DNA of 64,000 nt from Ectopseudomonas composti. Its GTDB lineage: Bacteria; Pseudomonadota; Gammaproteobacteria; Pseudomonadales; Pseudomonadaceae. Shown one piece after another: positions 38,505 to 48,648 of the stretch. The DNA is taken from NCBI RefSeq assembly GCF_001567565.1, contig NZ_LSSW01000021.1:1-64000 (forward strand). Reading direction: 5' to 3'. The stretch's first letter is position 1. Each line of letters starts with the position of its first letter. Both the position numbers and the translations under genes were made by a program. The notes beneath the pieces were generated by a model that did not search any database, had not been told where the DNA came from, and saw only the letters and a program-made list of their open reading frames with translations.

Positions 38505-38569
38505 TTCGCGGACAAGGCCGCTCCCACAGGTGGTGATGGCTGATCCGTGGGAGCGGACTTGTCCGCGAA
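38505..38569. repeat. REPIN-like inverted REP doublet
   Basis: The 23-base arms at 38505-38527 and 38547-38569 are inverse copies with one mismatch, separated by 19 bases. Each arm holds the familiar Pseudomonas REP core (GTGGGAGCGGACTTGTCCGC). It lies between two convergent genes. No RAYT transposase gene is in the window. Confidence 0.85.
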
Positions 38570-38603
38570 GTGAGCCGGCGTGCGATAACCCTGCAAGCAG
38601 AAG

Positions 38604-39368
38604 CTACTCGCGAAAGAATTCCCCAGGTGTTGCACCGAACTGGCGGCGAAAGGCAGCGATAAAAGCCGATAAAGAGTCATACCCGCAGGCCAGCGCCACA
38701 TCGGTGACGCGCTCGCCCTGCTCCAGCGGGGTCAGCGCATCGAGCAGGCGTTGGCGCTGGCGCCACACGCGGAAGCTCAATCCCGTCTCGCGCAGGAACA
38801 GACGGCTCAGGGTTTTCTCCGAAACGCCCAGGCGCTCACCCCATTCGCCCAGGCCAAGCTGGCGCAGCTGCGCATTCTCCAGCCCCTTGCATACCTCGCG
38901 CAGCCGCGCGTCCTGCGGCAGCGGCAGCACCAGCGCCACCTCCGGTGCCGCGCGCAGCTCGTCCAGCAGCACCGCGGCCAGCCGGCCCGGCGCGCCCTGC
39001 TCGTCATACTCCGCGGGCAGCGCACTGAAACCACGAATCAGCTCGCGCAGCAGCGGGCTGACCGCCAACACGCGGCAGTCGGCCGATCCCCAGGGCACGG
39101 CGCTGCCGTCGATATACAGGCTGCGCATCTCGGTACGTGGCGAGCTGAAAACCTGGTGCTCGACACCCGCCGGCACCCACACCGCGCGCTGCGGCGGGGC
39201 GACGAAGCGGGCACCCGCGGTCTGCACCTCGAGCACCCCGGCGATGGCGTAGGACAGCTGCACCCAGGGGTGCGTATGGCGGAAGGTCAGGGCGCGATTG
39301 GTCAACGATTCGGTGCGGCCATAGAGCGGCCGGGGCAGGCTCGGCAGCTCGGGCAGGCGGCGATGCAT
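38604..39368 (-). CDS. AraC-family regulator
   Basis: A 254-residue protein with an N-terminal cupin-like domain (RHTHPWVQLSYAIAGVLEV, PPQRAVWVPAGVEHQV) and two C-terminal helix-turn-helix units (WGERLGVSEKTLSRLFLRET, VTDVALACGYDSLSAFIAAF). This is the layout of the compact AraC subfamily that often controls a neighbouring transporter. It is divergent from the bile-acid symporter-like gene, its likely target. The start at 39368 is taken from domain fit; the much longer frame upstream lies opposite the transporter. Confidence 0.86.
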   Translation of the reverse strand: MHRRLPELPSLPRPLYGRTESLTNRALTFRHTHPWVQLSYAIAGVLEVQTAGARFVAPPQRAVWVPAGVEHQVFSSPRTEMRSLYIDGSAVPWGSADCRVLAVSPLLRELIRGFSALPAEYDEQGAPGRLAAVLLDELRAAPEVALVLPLPQDARLREVCKGLENAQLRQLGLGEWGERLGVSEKTLSRLFLRETGLSFRVWRQRQRLLDALTPLEQGERVTDVALACGYDSLSAFIAAFRRQFGATPGEFFRE

Positions 39369-39476
39369 GGCGGCGGGATGTCTGTTTGGCGACACTTGCT
39401 GGCTCTTTGGCGTTAGCCGGAAATTTTCGACGACGATAGTCTGGCGCCCTCCTGTATCGCAAGTCCGAGATTCGCC

Positions 39477-40463
39477 ATGTTCCTGCGCCGCCTGCTGCCC
39501 GACAATTTCACCCTGACCCTGCTCGCCGTGGTGCTCGCCGCCACGCTGCTGCCTGCCAGTGGCCAGGTCGCCACGATCTTCGAGTGGATCACCAACCTGG
39601 CCATCGCCCTGCTGTTCTTCATGCACGGTGCCAAGCTGTCGCGCCAGGCGATTCTCGCCGGCGCCGGGCACTGGCGCCTGCATCTGCTGGTGTTCGCCTG
39701 CACCTTCATCCTCTTTCCGCTGCTTGGCCTGGCGCTGCGCCCTGCCCTGGAGCCGCTGCTGGGCACTGAGCTGTTCATGGGCATGCTCTACCTCTGCGCG
39801 CTGCCGGCCACCGTGCAGTCGGCCATCGCCTTCACCTCGCTGGCGCGCGGCAATATCCCGGCGGCGATCTGCAGCGCGGCAGCTTCCAGCCTGCTCGGCA
39901 TCTTCCTCACCCCGCTGCTGGTGGCCTTGCTGATGGGCGTGCACGGCGACAACGGCTCGACGCTGGACGCCATCGGCAAGATCAGCCTGCAACTGCTGCT
40001 GCCGTTCGTGCTCGGCCAGATCGCCCAACGCTGGATCGGTGGCTGGGTCACCAAGAACAAGAGCTGGCTGAAATACGTCGACCAGAGCTCGATCCTGCTG
40101 GTGGTCTACACCGCCTTCAGCGCTGCGGTCATTGGCGGCCTGTGGCAGCAGGTGCCGCTGACCACCCTGCTGATGGTGATCGCCGCCTGCTGCGTGCTGC
40201 TGGCCCTGGCCCTGCTGATGACCCACCTGCTGGGCAAATGGCTGGGTTTCAACCAGGAAGACCGCATCACCATCCTCTTCTGCGGTTCGAAGAAGAGCCT
40301 GGCCACCGGCGTGCCGATGGCCCAGGTGCTGTTCGCCGGTAGCACCATCGGCGTGCTGATCCTGCCGCTGATGCTGTTCCACCAGATCCAGCTGATGGTC
40401 TGCGCGGTGCTGGCGCAGCGTTACGCCAAGCGCGAGGAAGCGCCACAGATCGCGGCGGCCTGA
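39477..40463 (+). CDS. Bile acid:sodium symporter family protein (YfeH type)
   Basis: A 328-residue membrane protein with about nine to ten hydrophobic segments. Signatures of the BASS/SBF-like family include NLAIALLFFMHGAKLSR, CALPATVQSAIAFTSLARGN and FCGSKKSLATGVPMAQVLF. Substrate unknown; bile acids need not be transported. The araC gene on the other strand, with 108 bases between starts, is the likely regulator. Confidence 0.88.
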   Translation: MFLRRLLPDNFTLTLLAVVLAATLLPASGQVATIFEWITNLAIALLFFMHGAKLSRQAILAGAGHWRLHLLVFACTFILFPLLGLALRPALEPLLGTELFMGMLYLCALPATVQSAIAFTSLARGNIPAAICSAAASSLLGIFLTPLLVALLMGVHGDNGSTLDAIGKISLQLLLPFVLGQIAQRWIGGWVTKNKSWLKYVDQSSILLVVYTAFSAAVIGGLWQQVPLTTLLMVIAACCVLLALALLMTHLLGKWLGFNQEDRITILFCGSKKSLATGVPMAQVLFAGSTIGVLILPLMLFHQIQLMVCAVLAQRYAKREEAPQIAAA

Positions 40464-40503
40464 TCGACGCAGCGATAGAAGGGACTTGCTCGGCTCTCAA
40501 ATA

Positions 40504-40521
40504 ACTGTATTTTTATACAGT
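40504..40521. promoter_or_regulatory. LexA (SOS) box
   Basis: ACTGTATTTTTATACAGT fits the gammaproteobacterial LexA consensus CTG-N10-CAG with perfect seven-base arms. It lies 19 bases upstream of the radical SAM start codon and is followed by a TATATTTT stretch that may be the -10 region, so LexA would block transcription. Confidence 0.88.
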
Positions 40522-40539
40522 ATATTTTGGAGTCCGAGC

Positions 40540-41601
40540 ATGTCCATCAGCCTGCCGCCACGTGGCCGTGGCACCGCCAGCAACCCGCATAACCGCTATG
40601 CGCCCACCCGTTCGCAGCGGGAAGACGACGGCTGGTATCAGGACGAAACGCCGCCCAGCCGCGCCACCGAAGTGCGCCAGGAGAAGGCGAAGACGGCGAT
40701 CACCCGCAACAACTCGCCGGACGTCGGCTTCGACCGCTCGGTGAACCCGTACCGTGGCTGCGAGCATGGCTGCATCTACTGCTTCGCCCGGCCAAGCCAT
40801 GCCTACTGGGACATGTCGCCCGGCATCGACTTCGAAACCCGCCTGATCGCCAAGACCAATCTGGCCGAGCGCCTCGAAGAACAACTGCAGAAGCCCGGCT
40901 ACGTGCCGCAACCCATCGCCCTGGGCATCAACACCGACGCCTACCAACCCATCGAGCGCGAACAGCGCCTGACCCGCCAGGCTCTGGAAATCCTGCTGCG
41001 CTACAAGCACCCGCTGCACATCATCACCAAGGGCTCGCTGATCCTGCGTGACCTCGACCTGCTCAGCGAGCTGGCCAGCCACAATCTGGTCAGCGTCGCC
41101 TTCAGCCTGACCACCCTGGATGACGAGCTCAAACGCATCATGGAACCACGCACCGCCGCGCCAGCGGCGCGCCTGAGGGCCATGCGCACGCTGCACGAGG
41201 CGGGCGTACCGGTCAGCGCCATCTGTGCCCCGATGATTCCCATGATCAACGACATGGAGCTGGAAGCGCTGCTCGAAGCCGCCCGCGATGCAGGCGCCCG
41301 TTCCGCCGGCTACGTGCTGCTGCGCCTGCCGCTGGAAATCGCCGAGCTGTTCGAAGAGTGGCTGCAGGTGCACTTTCCGGATCGCGCCGCCCACGTGATG
41401 AGCCTGATTCGCCAGAGCCGTGGCGGCCGGAACTACGACAGCCGTTTCGGCAGCCGCATGCGTGGCGAGGGCCAGTTCGCCGATCTGCTGGAGCAGCGCT
41501 TTCGCCTGGCGCGGCGCAGGTTCGGCCTGGATCGACGCGGCAGCGTGATGCTGGACTGTTCGCAGTTCTGCCCGCCAGGTGCGCAATTGAGCCTGCTCTG
41601 A
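40540..41601 (+). CDS. PA0069-family radical SAM protein
   Basis: A 353-residue radical SAM protein. The 4Fe-4S cluster cysteines are C74-xxx-C78-xx-C81 in YRGCEHGCIYCFARPSHAY, the same pattern as spore photoproduct lyase relatives (SplB-like). The C-terminus has a further CSQFCPP pair. The ATG at 40540 follows the LexA box; the extension back to 40486 would cross that operator. In P. aeruginosa the orthologue is, as I recall, part of the LexA regulon. A DNA-damage-related role is likely, but the reaction is unknown. Confidence 0.9.
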   Translation: MSISLPPRGRGTASNPHNRYAPTRSQREDDGWYQDETPPSRATEVRQEKAKTAITRNNSPDVGFDRSVNPYRGCEHGCIYCFARPSHAYWDMSPGIDFETRLIAKTNLAERLEEQLQKPGYVPQPIALGINTDAYQPIEREQRLTRQALEILLRYKHPLHIITKGSLILRDLDLLSELASHNLVSVAFSLTTLDDELKRIMEPRTAAPAARLRAMRTLHEAGVPVSAICAPMIPMINDMELEALLEAARDAGARSAGYVLLRLPLEIAELFEEWLQVHFPDRAAHVMSLIRQSRGGRNYDSRFGSRMRGEGQFADLLEQRFRLARRRFGLDRRGSVMLDCSQFCPPGAQLSLL

Positions 41602-41662
41602 CTTGGCAGCAGGTCGCGATATGTTAAAACGTGAGCAACCGAGGCTTTGACCGGCACTGCCC

Positions 41663-42568
41663 ATGACCCGCACATCTCGCGTAGCCGACCCATCCTACGA
41701 GCTGATGGACGACCATGAAGGTCATTCGCTGATCTACCGTCAGCATGGCTTTCCCTCGCCGCTGGTGCGCTGGCACTTCCACAAGGAATACGAGCTGCAC
41801 CTGATCGTCGCCAGCTCCGGCAAGGTGTTCATCGGCGACTACATCGGCAACTTCTCCCCCCATACCCTGTTCCTCACCGGCCCTGGACTGCCCCACAACT
41901 GGATCAGCCAGGTCGAGGAAGGCGAGGTGGTGGAGACCCGCGACATGCTGGTCAATTTCACCGACGAAGTGCTGGAAAGCGGCACCGCCGTGTTCGCCGA
42001 GCTCAAGACCCTGCAACCCTTGCTGGCCCGCGCGCAGTTCGGCATCGAGTTCCGCGACCCACAGTTGATTCGTGAAGCCGCCGTGCTGATGGGCAAGATC
42101 GCCAGCAGCCGGGGCATCACCCGTCTGGGCCACTTCTTCATCCTCATGGAGCTGCTGGCCGGCAGCGAGGACTACCAGTTGCTCTCGGCCGTGACCTCGT
42201 CGGAGCTGGGCGACGAACAGCATGTCGAACGCATCAACCGGGCGGTGGACTACATCTTCCAGCACTACGCTCAGGGCATCACCCAGGAAGAGGTCGCCGA
42301 ACACCTGGGCATGACCACCAGCTACTTCTCGCGCTTCTTCAAGCAGGCCACCGGGCGTGGTTTCGTCGAGTTCGTCAATCGCCTGCGCGTGAGCAAATCC
42401 TGCGAGCTGCTGAGCAAGAGCGACAAGCCGGTGACCGACGTATGCTTCGAGTCCGGCTTCAGCAACATTTCCAACTTCAACCGCCGCTTCCAGCAGCTCA
42501 AGGGCATGACGCCCTCGGGCTATCGCAAGCTCGCGGTGCAGCGCCTGACCGAACAAAACCTGTACTGA
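41663..42568 (+). CDS. mtlR: AraC-family activator of the mannitol operon
   Basis: A 301-residue AraC/XylS protein with an N-terminal cupin sensor (HFHKEYELHLIVASSGKVFIG) and two C-terminal helix-turn-helix units (EEVAEHLGMTTSYFSRFFKQ, TDVCFESGFSNISNFNRRF). It precedes the mtlE gene, as MtlR does in P. fluorescens, where it activates the operon with mannitol, sorbitol or arabitol. A small hairpin (CCTCG-ATAG-CGAGG, 42624-42637) after the stop may end its transcript. Confidence 0.92.
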   Translation: MTRTSRVADPSYELMDDHEGHSLIYRQHGFPSPLVRWHFHKEYELHLIVASSGKVFIGDYIGNFSPHTLFLTGPGLPHNWISQVEEGEVVETRDMLVNFTDEVLESGTAVFAELKTLQPLLARAQFGIEFRDPQLIREAAVLMGKIASSRGITRLGHFFILMELLAGSEDYQLLSAVTSSELGDEQHVERINRAVDYIFQHYAQGITQEEVAEHLGMTTSYFSRFFKQATGRGFVEFVNRLRVSKSCELLSKSDKPVTDVCFESGFSNISNFNRRFQQLKGMTPSGYRKLAVQRLTEQNLY

Positions 42569-42743
42569 ATCGGCCATGCCGCTCTGCAGCAATACCCTCC
42601 TCAACCCTGATTCCAGGCAGATTCCTCGATAGCGAGGCTGGTTTTCATTTGCCCTGACAGTGCAAAAAAGTATCGATCACTGTGCACTCAAGGATTTGTC
42701 CGCGCGGGCCTGCGGGGGTGTAATCCGGCCCGAGCGAAACAAA

Positions 42744-42751
42744 AACAATAA
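42744..42751 (+). promoter_or_regulatory. Candidate Hfq/Crc catabolite motif in the mtlE leader
   Basis: AACAATAA fits the AAYAAYAA motif used by Hfq and Crc in pseudomonads, inside a wider A-rich stretch (42737-42752). It lies 45 bases before the mtlE start, farther than most proven sites, so binding is only a suggestion. Confidence 0.45.
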
Positions 42752-42795
42752 CGTTCTTCCGTAGCCGTGCCGGCGCGGGAGAGGAGTTCACAAGC

Positions 42796-44106
<1,311 letters not shown>

Positions 44107-44116
44107 CCATCTGCAG

Positions 44117-44186
44117 GGTGGACAACGCGAAGCTTGTCCACCGCTCGATGTCGCCATAGGCGGACAAAAAGAGCGCTGTTCACCCT
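44117..44186 (+). repeat. Extragenic palindrome between mtlE and mtlF
   Basis: GGTGGACAA (44117-44125) and TTGTCCACC (44134-44142) form a perfect nine-base hairpin. AGGGTG at 44116 can also pair with CACCCT at 44181-44186 to close a larger structure. It resembles another recurrent Pseudomonas element. Its place right after the binding-protein gene of an ABC operon is like the REP between malE and malF in E. coli. Confidence 0.7.
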
Positions 44187-44233
44187 ACGCCTACACACCG
44201 CGTCTCTGTCACCACGACACCGCCCTCGGAGGC

Positions 44234-45169
44234 ATGATGAACTCTCCGGCCATCGACTCACCCGCAACGCAGGTCAGCACGCTTGGCGGGCGCAAGCCAC
44301 GGCGTCTGGCGCCCGGCTGGTTCCTGGTCAGCCCGTCGGTGCTTCTGCTGCTGATCTGGATGATCGTGCCGCTGGGCATGACCGTCTATTTCTCGCTGAT
44401 CCGCTACAACCTGCTGTATCCCGGCGAGAACGATTTCGTCGGCCTGGAGAACTTCGAGTACTTCGTCACCGATGCCGCCTTCCTCTCCGGCGCGGGCAAT
44501 ACCGTGCTGCTGGTGGGCAGCGTGCTGCTGATCAGCGTGGTGCTCGGCGTGCTGATCTCCGCCCTGCTGGAGGCCAGCGAGTTCTTCGGCCGCGGCATCG
44601 TGCGGGTGCTGCTGATCTCGCCGTTCTTCATCATGCCCACGGTCAGCGCGCTGCTGTGGAAGAACCTGATCTTCCACCCGGTATCGGGGATTCTCGCCGC
44701 CATCTGGCAATTCTTCGGCGCCCAGCCGGTGGACTGGCTGGCGCACTATCCGCTGTTCTCGATCATCATGATCGTGTCCTGGCAGTGGCTGCCGTTCGCC
44801 ATCCTGATCCTGATGACCGCCATGCAGTCGCTGGATCAGGAGCAGAAGGAAGCCGCGCGCCTCGACGGCGCCGGCCCCATCGCCATTTTCTGGCACCTGA
44901 CCCTGCCGCACCTGGCGCGGCCGATTGCGGTGGTGGTGATGATCGAGACCATCTTCCTGCTCTCGGTGTTCGCCGAGATCTACACCACCACCAGTGGTGG
45001 CCCCGGCTACGAGTCGACCAACCTCGCCTACCTGATCTACAACCAGGCCCTGCTGCAGTTCGACGTCGGCATGGCGTCTGCGGGCGGGCTGATCGCGGTG
45101 GTCATCGCCAACATCGCCGCCATCGTGCTGATCCGCATGATCGGCAAGAACCTGACCGACCGGCAGTAG
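44234..45169 (+). CDS. mtlF: Polyol ABC transporter permease 1
   Basis: A 311-residue MalF-type permease with six hydrophobic segments and the EAA loop (EAARLDGAGPIAIFWHLTLP). It starts with two successive ATG codons (44234, 44237) after GGAGG. It pairs with the next permease to form the membrane channel. Confidence 0.93.
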   Translation: MMNSPAIDSPATQVSTLGGRKPRRLAPGWFLVSPSVLLLLIWMIVPLGMTVYFSLIRYNLLYPGENDFVGLENFEYFVTDAAFLSGAGNTVLLVGSVLLISVVLGVLISALLEASEFFGRGIVRVLLISPFFIMPTVSALLWKNLIFHPVSGILAAIWQFFGAQPVDWLAHYPLFSIIMIVSWQWLPFAILILMTAMQSLDQEQKEAARLDGAGPIAIFWHLTLPHLARPIAVVVMIETIFLLSVFAEIYTTTSGGPGYESTNLAYLIYNQALLQFDVGMASAGGLIAVVIANIAAIVLIRMIGKNLTDRQ

Positions 45170-45178
45170 GAGCGAAGC

Positions 45179-46012
45179 ATGCTGACCCTCAAGCAATCCC
45201 GTCGCCTGCAAAGCGTGCTGGTCGGTGCCCTGGCCTGGGCCATCGCCGCGCTGATCTTCTTCCCGATTTTCTGGATGGTGCTGACCAGCCTGAAAACCGA
45301 GATCGACGCCTTCGCCACGCCGCCGCAGTTCATCTTCACCCCGACCCTGGAGAACTACCTGCACATCAACGAGCGCAGCGACTACTTCGCCTTCGCCTGG
45401 AACTCGGTGCTGATCTCCGTCTCCGCGACGCTGCTGTGCATGCTCCTGGCGGTGCCGGCGGCCTACTCCATGGCCTTCTTCGAGACCAAGCGCACCAAGG
45501 CCACGCTGCTGTGGATGCTGTCGACCAAGATGCTGCCGCCGGTCGGCGTGCTGGTGCCGATCTATCTGCTGGCCAAGCAGTTCGGCCTGCTCGATTCGCG
45601 CCTGGCGCTGATCATCATCTACACCCTGATCAACCTGCCGATCATCGTGTGGATGGTTTACACCTACTTCAAGGACATCCCCGTGGACATCCTCGAAGCG
45701 GCGCGTCTGGACGGCGCCACCACCTGGCAGGAGATCGTCCGCGTGCTGCTGCCGATCGCCCGTGGCGGCCTGGCCTCGACCATGTTGCTGTCGCTGATCC
45801 TGTGCTGGAACGAGGCGTTCTGGTCGCTCAACCTGACCAGTTCCGCCGCCGCCCCGCTGACCGCCCTGGTGGCCTCCTACTCCAGCCCCGAGGGCCTGTT
45901 CTGGGCCAAGCTTTCCGCCGTTTCGACCCTGGCCTGCGCGCCCATCCTGATCTTCGGCTGGATCAGCCAAAAACAACTTGTACGCGGCCTGTCCTTCGGC
46001 GCGGTGAAATAA
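45179..46012 (+). CDS. mtlG: Polyol ABC transporter permease 2
   Basis: A 277-residue MalG-type permease with six hydrophobic segments and the EAA loop (EAARLDGATTWQEIVRVLLP). It starts nine bases after mtlF with GGAGCG upstream. Partner of mtlF in the same transporter. Confidence 0.93.
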   Translation: MLTLKQSRRLQSVLVGALAWAIAALIFFPIFWMVLTSLKTEIDAFATPPQFIFTPTLENYLHINERSDYFAFAWNSVLISVSATLLCMLLAVPAAYSMAFFETKRTKATLLWMLSTKMLPPVGVLVPIYLLAKQFGLLDSRLALIIIYTLINLPIIVWMVYTYFKDIPVDILEAARLDGATTWQEIVRVLLPIARGGLASTMLLSLILCWNEAFWSLNLTSSAAAPLTALVASYSSPEGLFWAKLSAVSTLACAPILIFGWISQKQLVRGLSFGAVK

Positions 46013-46027
46013 CGGGAGACCTTCAAC

Positions 46028-47131
46028 ATGGCTGATCTGAAGATCCGCAATCTGCAAAAAGGCTTCGACGGCACGGCGATCATCAAGGGCGTCGACCTGG
46101 ACATCCGCGACCGCGAATTCGTGGTCTTCGTCGGCCCCTCGGGCTGTGGCAAGTCCACCCTGCTGCGGCTGATCGCCGGCCTCGAGGAAGTCAGCAGCGG
46201 CCATATCGAGCTCGACGGCCAGGACATCACCGACATGGCGCCGGCCAAGCGTGACCTGGCCATGGTGTTCCAGACCTACGCGCTGTACCCGCACATGACC
46301 GTGCGCAAGAACCTGTCGTTCGCCCTCGACCTGGCGCGGGTGGGCAAGCAGGAGATCGAGACCAAGGTGGCCAACGCCGCGCGCATCCTGCAACTCGACG
46401 CGCTGCTCGAACGCAAGCCCAAGCAGCTCTCCGGTGGTCAGCGCCAGCGCGTGGCCATTGGCCGCGCCATCGTGCGTAACCCGAAGATCTTCCTGTTCGA
46501 CGAGCCGTTGTCCAACCTCGATGCCGCCCTGCGCGTGCAGACCCGTCTGGAGCTGGCGCGCCTGCACAAGGACCTGCAGGCCACCATGATCTACGTGACC
46601 CACGACCAGGTCGAAGCCATGACCCTGGCCGACAAGGTGGTGGTGCTCAATGGCGGGCGCGTCGAGCAGGTCGGCTCGCCACTGGAGCTGTATCACCACC
46701 CGGCCAACCTGTTCGTCGCCGGCTTTCTCGGTACGCCGAAGATGGGCTTCTTGCGCGGCACCCTGAGCAAGGTCGAGGCCGACAGCTGCAGTGTGCAACT
46801 GGAATGCGGCACGCAGCTGCAACTGCCATTGTCCGCCGCCGGCCTCGGCGTCGGCAGCAGCGTGACCCTGGGCGTGCGCCCGGAGCATCTCAACGTGGTC
46901 AACGCCGGCGCCGGGCGCCTGCAGGTGAGCGCCGATGTCAGCGAGCGCCTGGGCAGCGACACCTTCTGCCACGTGCGTTGCAGCTCGGGCGAGATGCTCA
47001 CGGTGCGCGTGCGCGGCGACTTCGCGCCGCGTTACGGCGCGGCCCTGTCGCTGGATTTCGACCCGGCGCACTGCCACCTCTTCGACGCCGATGGCCAGGC
47101 CGTCGCCAAACCACTGCAGCAGGCCGCCTGA
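46028..47131 (+). CDS. mtlK: Polyol ABC transporter ATP-binding protein
   Basis: A 367-residue MalK/UgpC-type ATPase: Walker [12 protein letters not shown], signature [14 protein letters not shown], Walker [13 protein letters not shown], and a C-terminal OB-type regulatory domain ([12 protein letters not shown]). It energises uptake by MtlFG. It starts 15 bases after mtlG. Confidence 0.94.
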   Translation: MADLKIRNLQKGFDGTAIIKGVDLDIRDREFVVFVGPSGCGKSTLLRLIAGLEEVSSGHIELDGQDITDMAPAKRDLAMVFQTYALYPHMTVRKNLSFALDLARVGKQEIETKVANAARILQLDALLERKPKQLSGGQRQRVAIGRAIVRNPKIFLFDEPLSNLDAALRVQTRLELARLHKDLQATMIYVTHDQVEAMTLADKVVVLNGGRVEQVGSPLELYHHPANLFVAGFLGTPKMGFLRGTLSKVEADSCSVQLECGTQLQLPLSAAGLGVGSSVTLGVRPEHLNVVNAGAGRLQVSADVSERLGSDTFCHVRCSSGEMLTVRVRGDFAPRYGAALSLDFDPAHCHLFDADGQAVAKPLQQAA

Positions 47132-47157
47132 CGCCGCTCCACCACGGGATGTTCCAG

Positions 47158-48633
47158 ATGAAACTCAATCGCCAGCAGCTTTCCCGGCTTGGCGGCGCTG
47201 TCGCGCTGCCCAGCTACTCCGCGGACACGATCCGCACCGGCATCGCCCATATCGGTGTCGGCGGCTTTCATCGCGCCCACCAGGCGGTCTATACCGACGC
47301 CCTGATGAACCAGGGCCTGGCGCTCGACTGGGGCATCTGCGGGGTCGGCGTACGCGCCGAGGACCGCGCCATGCGCGACGCCCTGGCCAGCCAGGATTAC
47401 CTCTACACCCTGGTCGAACTGGGCGACACACCGAACCTGCCCGTGCGGGTGATCGGCGCGATCAGCGACATGCTGCTGGCCGAGGAGTCGCCGCAGGCGC
47501 TGATCGACAAACTGGCCGATCCGGCGATTCGCATCGTCTCGCTGACCATCACCGAAGGCGGCTACTGCATCGACGACAGCACGGGAGAATTTCTCGCCGA
47601 GCTGCCGGCCATCGCCCACGACCTGCGCCACCCCGAGTCGCCGCAAAGCGTGTTCGGCTTTCTCTGCGCCGCCCTGGCCAAACGTCGCGCCGCCGGCACG
47701 CCAGCCTTCACCCTGATGTCCTGCGATAACCTGCCGCACAACGGCGATGTCACGCGCAAGGCGCTGCTGGCCTTCGCCCGGCTGGCCGACCCTGAGCTGG
47801 CCAGCTGGATCGACCAGCACGTCAGCTTCCCCAACGCCATGGTCGACCGCATCACGCCGATGACCAGCGCCGCCCACCGCCAGCAACTGGCTGAGCAGCA
47901 CGGCGTCGAAGACGCTTGGCCGGTGGTCTGCGAGCCCTTCGTGCAATGGGTGCTGGAAGACAAGTTCGTCAGCGGCCGGCCGGCCTGGCAGGAGGTCGGC
48001 GTGCAGTTCACCGACGACGTCACGCCCTACGAAGAGATGAAGATCAAGCTGCTCAACGGCAGCCACCTGGCGCTGACCTACCTGGGCTTTCTCAAGGGCT
48101 ATCGCTTCGTCCACGAGACCATGAACGACCCGCTGCTGCGCCAGTACGTGCGCGCGTTCATGGACCTCGACGTCACGCCGCAGCTGGCACCGGTGCCGGG
48201 TATCGACCTGAGCACCTACAAGGACACGCTGATCGAGCGCTTCTCCAACCAGGCCATCGCCGACCAGCTGGAGCGCGTCTGCTCCGACGGCTCGTCGAAG
48301 TTTCCCAAGTTCATCGTGCCGACCCTGCATCGCCTGATCGAAGACGGCAAGCCGCTGGATCGCGTGGCGCTGGTGGTCGCGGCCTGGGCGCTGTACCTCA
48401 AGGGCGTGGACGAGAGCGGCGCTCGCTACAAGATTCCCGACCCGCGTGCCGCGCACTGCCAGGCACTGGTGGCCGACGATGCGCAGATCACCGCGCGGAT
48501 ACTCGGCGAGGAGACGATCTTCGGCAGCGCCCCGCGGCGTTCGGCCGAGTTCGTCGCCGCCTTCGAACGCTGCCTGGCCAGCCTGCGCGAGCACGGTGTC
48601 AGCCAGACCCTGCACAACCTGCTGCACGCCTGA
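47158..48633 (+). CDS. mtlD: Mannitol 2-dehydrogenase (also arabitol/sorbitol)
   Basis: A 491-residue long-chain polyol dehydrogenase oxidising mannitol to fructose and D-arabitol to D-xylulose with NAD+. The N-terminus (IAHIGVGGFHRAHQAVYTDA) is the nucleotide-binding part. The catalytic K295, N300 and H303 lie in MKIKLLNGSH, exactly at the P. fluorescens positions when the start is 47158 (MKLNRQQL); this supports that start over the ATG three codons earlier. Confidence 0.95.
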   Translation: MKLNRQQLSRLGGAVALPSYSADTIRTGIAHIGVGGFHRAHQAVYTDALMNQGLALDWGICGVGVRAEDRAMRDALASQDYLYTLVELGDTPNLPVRVIGAISDMLLAEESPQALIDKLADPAIRIVSLTITEGGYCIDDSTGEFLAELPAIAHDLRHPESPQSVFGFLCAALAKRRAAGTPAFTLMSCDNLPHNGDVTRKALLAFARLADPELASWIDQHVSFPNAMVDRITPMTSAAHRQQLAEQHGVEDAWPVVCEPFVQWVLEDKFVSGRPAWQEVGVQFTDDVTPYEEMKIKLLNGSHLALTYLGFLKGYRFVHETMNDPLLRQYVRAFMDLDVTPQLAPVPGIDLSTYKDTLIERFSNQAIADQLERVCSDGSSKFPKFIVPTLHRLIEDGKPLDRVALVVAAWALYLKGVDESGARYKIPDPRAAHCQALVADDAQITARILGEETIFGSAPRRSAEFVAAFERCLASLREHGVSQTLHNLLHA

Positions 48634-48648
48634 GCCCCGGAGATGCAC

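Noticed and set aside
44258..47077. A 939-codon minus-strand frame opposite mtlF-G-K
   Set aside because: Composition is dominated by D/H/Q/G and there is no ribosome site or domain; it mirrors codon bias of the real plus-strand ABC transporter genes.
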